Assembly: GCA_023666335.1 (NCBI GenBank)
Contig: JAMPCE010000001.1
Span: 1 to 48,523 of the forward strand
Reading direction: 5' to 3'
Length of the DNA: 48,523 nucleotides
Origin: a bacterium
GTDB lineage: Bacteria > Bacillota > Clostridia > Lachnospirales > Lachnospiraceae
The notes beneath the pieces are model-generated. The model was given only the letters and a program-made list of their open reading frames with translations. It was not told the DNA's origin and did not search any database. A program made the translations under genes and the position numbers. Of this stretch, positions 43,028-48,523 are shown one piece after another (position 1 is the stretch's first letter; every line of letters begins with the position of its first letter).

Positions 43028-44464
43028 ATGGCAGAACAGATTAAAAAGCCGGTTGGTATCATGGAAACGGTTCTTCGCGACGCACATCAGTCTCTGATCG
43101 CGACCAGAATGCCTACCGAGAAGATGCTTCCCATCATTGATACAATGGATAAAGTCGGCTACCATGCGGTGGAGTGCTGGGGCGGCGCTACGTTTGACGC
43201 TTCCCTCCGTTTCCTGAAAGAGGATCCGTGGGACAGACTGAGAAAGCTGAGAGACGGTTTTAAGAACACAAAGTTACAGATGCTTTTCAGAGGGCAGAAC
43301 ATTTTGGGCTACAGACCTTATGCGGATGACGTGGTGTATGCGTTCGTGGAGAAATCCATCGCGAACGGTATCGACGTCATCAGGATCTTCGACTGCCTGA
43401 ATGATATCCGCAACCTCCAGGCGGCGGTAGACGCTACCAATAAGATCAAGAAGCAGGAGGGCAGGGGCGAGTCTCAGATCGCATTGTCCTATACGCTGGG
43501 CGACGCCTATACGCTGGACTATTGGGCGGACATGGCAAAGAAGATCGAGGAGATGGGCGCGGATTCCATCTGCATCAAGGATATGGCGGGTCTGCTCGTT
43601 CCTTACCGCGCGGCGGAGCTTGTGAAGACCCTGAAAGAGAGCACAAAGCTGCCGATCCAGCTGCACACGCATTATACATCCGGCGTAGCGTCCATGACTT
43701 ATCTGAAAGCCGTAGAGGCGGGCGTGGATGTGATCGATTGTGCAATTTCACCTTTCGCGCTGGGTACTTCCCAGCCCGCGACCGAGGTCATGGTCGAGAC
43801 CTTCAAGGGGACAGAGTACGATACCGGCTACGATCAGGAGATCCTGGCGCAGATCGCGGACTACTTCCGTCCTTACCGTGAGGAGTGTATCGCGTCCGGT
43901 CTGATGAGCACGAAAGTGCTCGGCGTGAACATCAATACGCTGCGCTATCAGGTGCCCGGCGGTATGCTTTCCAACATGGTGAGCCAGCTCAAAGAGCAGA
44001 AAGCGGAAGATAAGTATCAGGATGTGCTGGAGGAGATCCCCAGAGTCCGTAAGGACTGCGGCGAGCCGCCGCTGGTTACGCCGTCTTCCCAGATCGTCGG
44101 CACACAGGCGGTGTTTAATGTCTTGATGGGCGAGCGGTATAAGATGGCGACCGGCGAGTTCAAGGATCTGCTGCGCGGCAATTACGGTCAGACCGTAAAG
44201 CCGATGAGTCAGGAAGTGATCGACAAGGTCATCCCCGGCGAGAAGCGTTCCACCGCCCGTTCCGCAGAGGCGACCGGACACACGGAGCCGGAGCTTGCAG
44301 GATTGGAAGCGGAGATGAAAGAATGGAAGCAGCAGGATGAGGACGTCCTGTCCTATGCGCTGTTCCCGCAGGTTGCGATTGACTACTTCAAGTACCGTCA
44401 GGCACAGCAGGAGAAGGTCGATATGACCCAGGCGGATACGAAGAATGGGGTTTACCCTGTTTAA
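43028..44464 (+). CDS. oxaloacetate decarboxylase alpha / transcarboxylase 5S-like carboxyltransferase
   Basis: A 478-aa TIM-barrel carboxyltransferase of the OadA/PycB/5S family acting on oxaloacetate or pyruvate. The N-terminal ETVLRDAHQSLIATRM holds the metal-site Asp; CIKDMAGLL near residue 185 contains the carbamylated-lysine motif, and HTHYTSG near 218 gives the metal histidines. It ends after the conserved C-terminal domain and has no biotinyl domain, so it must use the separate carrier at 41339. AAAGGAATGAG precedes the ATG. With the 12S-like gene at 39083 the operon has two different carboxyltransferases for one carrier. A strong terminator follows. Confidence 0.9.
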   Translation: MAEQIKKPVGIMETVLRDAHQSLIATRMPTEKMLPIIDTMDKVGYHAVECWGGATFDASLRFLKEDPWDRLRKLRDGFKNTKLQMLFRGQNILGYRPYADDVVYAFVEKSIANGIDVIRIFDCLNDIRNLQAAVDATNKIKKQEGRGESQIALSYTLGDAYTLDYWADMAKKIEEMGADSICIKDMAGLLVPYRAAELVKTLKESTKLPIQLHTHYTSGVASMTYLKAVEAGVDVIDCAISPFALGTSQPATEVMVETFKGTEYDTGYDQEILAQIADYFRPYREECIASGLMSTKVLGVNINTLRYQVPGGMLSNMVSQLKEQKAEDKYQDVLEEIPRVRKDCGEPPLVTPSSQIVGTQAVFNVLMGERYKMATGEFKDLLRGNYGQTVKPMSQEVIDKVIPGEKRSTARSAEATGHTEPELAGLEAEMKEWKQQDEDVLSYALFPQVAIDYFKYRQAQQEKVDMTQADTKNGVYPV

Positions 44465-44490
44465 GGTGTTATGATAAAAGGATAGGGGAA

Positions 44491-44535
44491 ACAGCGGGCT
44501 CAATTTCATTTTGAATTGTAAGTCCGCTGTTTTAT
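44491..44535 (+). terminator. terminator of the decarboxylase operon
   Basis: ACAGCGGGCT (44491-44500) pairs with AGTCCGCTGT (44521-44530), continued by CAATT/AATTG with a two-base bulge, then a T-rich tail. The first ATG of the following frame (44534) lies within this tail. Confidence 0.8.
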
Positions 44536-44554
44536 GTATTTTGGGAGGAGAATC

Positions 44555-45202
44555 ATGACAGAAAAAAGAATCAGGTATGTTTTGCTTGCGGCAATGTTTG
44601 TTGGAATGTGCGGTGCGGCATATATTATCTTGGCTTATTCAAAGGATTACTTTCATTCTGACTTTGCAGGATTCCTGTTTCTTGCGAAAGAGCAGTTTGC
44701 ACAGAAAAAGATGTTTCCGGACGGATTCCATTATACAACGGATATTTTTTTCCTGATGCCAAGCGTAACAATGGCTCCGTTTTTTGCTGTTTTGGATAAT
44801 GAACTGCTTATCCACGAGTTAGGGATGCTTTTATACATCATCATACTATGCGCGCTGATTTTTAAATTGTTTTGGAATGGTTATAAAAAAGCGGCAGCGA
44901 TTGCAGTTACCTTTTTTCTGCTCCCCCTGTCATGGGTTATCACAGATATATTTTTTCTCCAGGGGGCTTATCTTGTCATATGTCTTTTTAAGGTATTGCT
45001 ATTGATCGCCATACAGTATTTATTTGCGACGGAAAACGATAAAAGAACCAAAAGATGTATTGCAGGTATCTGTTATTTGGCGGCAGGATTTTTGGCGAAC
45101 TATGCCATGCTTAGAGGAATCGCTACAGATATGCTGCCAATCCTCTTTGCTTTTCTGGCAATGATACTTCTCAGGGAAGGTATTTCTGTTGGGGGGGGGT
45201 AA
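44555..45202 (+). CDS. GT-C-like polytopic membrane protein, N-terminal part (cut by a G9 tract)
   Basis: The first 215 residues of a protein of about 540 aa. About six membrane segments are visible (residues 8-26, 84-102, 113-130, 133-153, 171-185, 191-208). The loop after segment 1 contains YFHSDFAG, an acidic motif in the position where GT-C glycosyltransferases have a catalytic Asp; the family is not otherwise certain. The frame reads GGG-GGG-GGG-TAA at 45191-45202 and stops. With ten Gs (or seven) it would run on into the reading at 45199. GGGAGGAG at 44543-44550 fixes the start at 44555. The gene is AT-rich compared with the operon before it. Confidence 0.7.
   Translation: MTEKRIRYVLLAAMFVGMCGAAYIILAYSKDYFHSDFAGFLFLAKEQFAQKKMFPDGFHYTTDIFFLMPSVTMAPFFAVLDNELLIHELGMLLYIIILCALIFKLFWNGYKKAAAIAVTFFLLPLSWVITDIFFLQGAYLVICLFKVLLLIAIQYLFATENDKRTKRCIAGICYLAAGFLANYAMLRGIATDMLPILFAFLAMILLREGISVGGG
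45191..45199 (+). repeat. G9 tract splitting the GT-C-like gene
   Basis: Nine Gs on the coding strand. The upstream frame stops in the TAA that follows; the downstream frame is open from this point for 326 codons. One added G joins them. Confidence 0.85.
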
Positions 45203-46176
45203 AACAGAAAGCATTACTCCTATATAGTATCAGCACAGTTGCGATCATTGTGGTATCCGGCATACATTATGTCGGGCTTTGCAACAGACTGGGGTTTGAC
45301 AGTTTATCGCTGAAAGTTGGTTTGGTTGACAGCGGCAGCCTTGTGCAGAACATTTTGAAATTGCCCGCGGTGGTTTTAGAGGCGATGGGATGGGTAGCAG
45401 GCGACAGTCTGTTTCAGTTAACAACGGTTAAGTCCTGTGGAATATTCGTTTATGCCATTGTTTCACAGATTGTGATACCGCTATATCTTTTGTCGAAAGT
45501 ACATATCATTAAAAATAAATTTTTGCAGTTTATGGTTTTATATATAAATATCAGTAATTTTACGACATCTTTTGTCATGGTTGCAACGGGGGCGATGGAA
45601 TCCAGATATTATCTGCCTGCATATTTTAACAATTTATTGCTTTTGGGATTAGTGGGAAAATGGCTTTTAGAAAATAAATATGAAGAATTAAAGGCAGTTC
45701 CGGCGATTGCGCTTCTAATGCTGACAGTCTTTGTAGATGCGTCATATATTCATAGCGGGCCGAGCGGATGGAAGGAAAACATTAATTTGTTTGATCCCCA
45801 AGCGGATCAAACCTTTTATGATTTCTTATTGGAGCATGATCTGGCTTATGGATATGCGACTTTTTGGAATGCGTATCCCATTACTTTCCTGAGTAACGAA
45901 AAAGTGGTTGTGGTTGCCCATGATGCAGGAAAACCTACCGTGCCGTATTACTTCAATACAAATGATGAGGATCACTATGACTATTATGCTATTTCCGAAC
46001 ATTATTATGATCCAACGCTGCATCCCGGCAGATGTTTTGTGCTTGTAGAGGGAGGGGAAACGATTCCGGAAGTGTATTACCAGTTGGCGGAGGAAACGCT
46101 CGCTTATGAAAACTTTACGATATTAGTATATTCGGAAAATATCAACGAATATCCGGAACTGGCAGCAGCCCGGTAA
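45199..46176 (+). CDS. GT-C-like polytopic membrane protein, C-terminal part
   Basis: The continuation, about 325 residues starting VKQKALLLYSISTVAIIV from the G tract. The first in-frame initiator is a GTG at 45250 with no ribosome site near it, so this is not an independent gene. It contributes about five more membrane segments and a C-terminal outer domain (residues about 175-325) that includes DPQADQTFYDFLLEH and the aromatic, acidic stretch NTNDEDHYDYYAISEHYYD. This many-helix-plus-soluble-tail plan is that of GT-C enzymes using lipid-linked sugars (GT39/ArnT-like). Joined, it would be an intact protein; no other lesion is seen. Confidence 0.68.
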   Translation, partial: VKQKALLLYSISTVAIIVVSGIHYVGLCNRLGFDSLSLKVGLVDSGSLVQNILKLPAVVLEAMGWVAGDSLFQLTTVKSCGIFVYAIVSQIVIPLYLLSKVHIIKNKFLQFMVLYINISNFTTSFVMVATGAMESRYYLPAYFNNLLLLGLVGKWLLENKYEELKAVPAIALLMLTVFVDASYIHSGPSGWKENINLFDPQADQTFYDFLLEHDLAYGYATFWNAYPITFLSNEKVVVVAHDAGKPTVPYYFNTNDEDHYDYYAISEHYYDPTLHPGRCFVLVEGGETIPEVYYQLAEETLAYENFTILVYSENINEYPELAAAR

Positions 46177-46200
46177 TATTTGCGGTAAAAAAATACAGAC

Positions 46201-46230
46201 TGTTCAAGCGGCGTGTATCTGTGTTATGAT
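46201..46230 (+). promoter_or_regulatory. candidate promoter of the leucine-rich-repeat gene
   Basis: TATGAT at 46225-46230 with TG-T before it (extended -10); the -35 region at about 46201 (TGTTCA) is poor. Confidence 0.45.
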
Positions 46231-46302
46231 ACAAATAATGTGAAATTCGTTTCAAGGCAGATTTCAGTGTGAGAAAATGGAGCAGGGAAAGGAGACAAAA
46301 GC

Positions 46303-46515
46303 ATGTTCAAACAGTTTATGGCATTTGCACTGGCGGGGCTTCTGGCGTTGGAAACACCGATGACAGTCTTTGCCACAGAGCAGAACCGGAATGCGGCGGA
46401 CAGTCAGGAGGCAATCGAGCAGACGACAGAGCCGGAAGAAACCGAGATTGCCCCGGAAAGCGGAGAAGAAGCCGAAAAAGTTGGGGGGGGGGTCAAGAGG
46501 AATCTCCTGACCTGA
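46303..46515 (+). CDS. BspA-like leucine-rich-repeat surface protein, N-terminal part (cut by a G10 tract)
   Basis: Seventy residues: a signal peptide (MFKQFMAFALAGLLALETPM then TVFA, cleavage likely after residue 25) and a Glu/Thr-rich linker. At 46483 the frame enters ten Gs, reads GGGVKRNLLT and stops. With eleven Gs (or eight) it would continue into the long repeat frame. AAAGGAG at 46288-46294 precedes the ATG. Confidence 0.8.
   Translation: MFKQFMAFALAGLLALETPMTVFATEQNRNAADSQEAIEQTTEPEETEIAPESGEEAEKVGGGVKRNLLT
46483..46492 (+). repeat. G10 tract splitting the leucine-rich-repeat gene
   Basis: Ten Gs on the coding strand within the acidic linker. Adding one G, or losing two, restores the frame. 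Confidence 0.87.
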
Positions 46516-48523
46516 CAGACGGCGTTGACAACTCGGGCGAGACGGGGAAAACCGAAGAAGATGAGCCGTCGAAGGAAAGCGAAAATGGCGGGAGCGGTTC
46601 GTCGGATGCGGTTGATGACGCAGCAGAGGATAACGATGCGTCGGAAGAGAACGATGATATTGATGAGGAAAACAATGGGTCAGATGGGATAGAATCGGAC
46701 GCGGAGGACGATGTAGACGGAGAAGAGCAGGAAGAATCGGAAGATACGAATGCGGTTCAGCCGCTTATGGAAACCGGAACAGCCGCCGCAGAAACAGATT
46801 TTACATATACGACAGAGGATTCCAAAGCGACCATTACAAAATATAACGGAAGCGAGACGGAACTGATCATACCGGATACGCTGGACGGGTGTGAAGTCGT
46901 GGCGATCGGTAAGGAGGCGTTTAAGGGAAACGCGCTGGTAAGTGTCGTGATACCGGATACGGTGACGGAGATCGGGCAATCGGCGTTTAGTGAATGCAGC
47001 GCTTTGACAACGGTAAAGATGCCGGATGGCGTGACAGAAATAAAGAGCAGCGCGTTTTTCAAATGTAAAATGTTGACAACGATCGATCTGCCGAAGAATT
47101 TGAAACGCATGGAGGGTCATGCGTTTGGCAGCTGCGAGGCATTAGAAGAACTGGTAATACCGAAAACGCTCGAATATGCGTCAAGCGCATCGGGAACGGC
47201 AGTATTTGAGAACTGCGGACTGACGACAGTTACCGTGGAGGAGGGTCTGACAAAGCTGCCGGAGGCATTGTTCCGTAAGGCGGAAAAACTGACAAGCGTA
47301 ACATTGCCGGATACGGTGACGGAGATCGGAAAATCGGCGTTTAGTGACTGTGCCGCGCTGGAAGAAATCCGGCTGCCGGACCAGATCACGTTAATTCAGG
47401 AGACCGCTTTTTTCCGATGTGTGAATCTGGCAAAGATCAATCTGCCGAAAAACCTGAACAAGATAGAGGGCGGCGCATTCCAAAGCTGTACGGCTCTGCG
47501 TACGCTGGAAATACCGAAGAGCCTGGAAGACGCGGCGAAAGCGACCACAACAGCCGTGTTTGATCATTGTGGTCTGGAAACTGTTACATTTGAAGAGGGA
47601 TCGACGAAAGTGCCGGAAGCCCTGTTCAGAAAAGCAGAAAATTTAAAGAATGTGGTGCTTGCGGATACGATCACGGAGATCGAAGAATCGGCGTTTTATG
47701 GCTGTACCGCTCTTCCGGCGCTTACCCTGCCGGACAGTGTGACGGCAATCGGCAGCACGGCATTTGCAAATTGCAGCGTTTTGGCGGAGATTCATCTGTC
47801 AAAAAGCCTGCTCAGTATCGGCGACGGCGCGTTTATGGGCTGTACGGCGTTAAAAGAACTGGAAGTGCCTAAGAGTCTGAAAGAAGTAGTGAATTACAAT
47901 AGATATGATGTGTTCCAAAACTGCGGTCTGGAAACGGTCACGTTTGAGGACGGCGCAACGCGGGTCGCTGACTATTTATTTCGGAATGCGGTAAATTTGA
48001 AAAGTGTGACTCTTCCGCAGACAGTTACGGAGATTGGACAATCTGCGTTTCGGGGGTGCACTGATCTGTCGGCAATCGCTCTGCCCGACGCTGTCACTGT
48101 GATCATGGCGGATGCGTTTTATGGTTGTACCGGTTTGGCGCAGACCAATCTGCCCAAGAGTCTGCTCAAGATAGAGGGCGGCGCATTCAACAACTGTACA
48201 TCCTTGACAGAGATCGCGGTTCCCATGAGTTTAGAGGAAGTCGGCGGTGCGGTTTTCTACGGCAGCGGTCTTACGACGGTGTCCTTTGACGACGGCACGG
48301 TCAAAGTGTTGGACGCGCTGTTTCAGGGGTGCAGTTATCTGAATTCTGTCACAATGCCGGATACGGTGACGGAGATCGGAGCCGGTGCATTCAAGGACTG
48401 TGTCGAGCTGCCGCAGATCAGGATTCCGGGCGAAGTGACGGCAATCGGCGATTCGGCGTTTGAGAATTGTGCAAAACTTGCCGCCGTTGTGATGCCCGAC
48501 AGCGTTACAACGGTCGGCAGTAC
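46491..48523 (+). CDS. BspA-like leucine-rich-repeat surface protein, main part (runs off the window)
   Basis: An open frame from the G tract to the window end, more than 675 codons, with no good initiator at its beginning, so it is the body of the same gene. It starts with an acidic Glu/Asp/Ser linker (to about 46750), then a small beta domain and about 25 BspA-type repeats (LRR_5 pattern: LTTVTLPDTVTEIGKSAFSDC). The units form a higher-order repeat of about 350 bases: four blocks begin with VF..CGL-type units near 47200, 47550, 47905 and 48248. BspA-type proteins are exported and bind host or matrix proteins or other bacteria. The C-terminal anchor is outside the window. Confidence 0.85.

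Noticed and set aside
45250-46176. An independent gene starting at GTG 45250
   Set aside because: No ribosome site, and the same frame is open back to the G tract, so it is the second half of the split gene.

Overview
The window looks like a chromosomal segment from a Gram-positive anaerobe of the class Clostridia, most likely Lachnospiraceae. The grounds are moderate GC, strong AGGAGG ribosome sites, sigma-A promoters with extended -10 boxes, the era-yqzL-recO and scpA-scpB-dac gene orders, a dimeric GlyRS, a fused 2-hydroxyacyl-CoA dehydratase activase and a biotin/Na+-pump decarboxylase operon. I saw no rRNA, tRNA, CRISPR array, transposase or prophage.

Layout. 0.1-3.2 kb: GH3-family enzyme and an rRNA m5C methyltransferase. 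3.3-8.6 kb: an MBOAT/SGNH pair for polysaccharide O-acylation, an RluF-type pseudouridine synthase and a divergent LigA. 8.6-15.2 kb: metA (minus strand), a small secreted protein, a 96-aa unknown and a 1419-aa activase (minus strand). 15.4-17.6 kb: a rhomboid-like protein without catalytic residues, a sigma-like protein lacking promoter-recognition regions and a 140-aa unknown. 17.6-21.3 kb is accessory: a tiny transcription unit, a wrecked T-box/ABC-transporter locus (minus strand), a Phd/ParE pair and an AT-rich divergent subtilase. 21.4-29.2 kb: S4-domain protein, M16C protease, DUF4349-like lipoprotein, era, yqzL, recO and a lipoprotein. 29.3-33.9 kb: glyS, alaS, rpsU. 34-39 kb: two D-Ala-D-Ala carboxypeptidases, a metallophosphoesterase and scpAB. 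39-44.5 kb: a five-gene operon with two carboxyltransferases, a biotin carrier and the OadB/OadG Na+ pump. 44.5-48.5 kb: a GT-C-like membrane protein and a BspA-like leucine-rich-repeat surface protein, each split by a poly-G tract; the second runs off the end.

Four signals are not explained by the gene list. (1) Two copies of an approximately 130-nt chain of hairpins sit directly against the ribosome sites of glyS and alaS, with compensatory base changes in every main stem. (2) Two copies of a different, approximately 200-nt branched element flank the 22.5-28.3 kb block, again with compensatory and G-U changes. (3) A 16-bp palindrome, AATAAC-N4-GTTATT, recurs from 4.6 to 27 kb (five perfect copies, three one-mismatch copies, four two-mismatch copies), often inside genes, and was not found from 27 kb on. 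(4) Four G9-G10 tracts lie on the coding strand: two just downstream of -10 boxes and two breaking surface-related genes, each of which one extra G would restore. This is the layout of slipped-strand phase variation.
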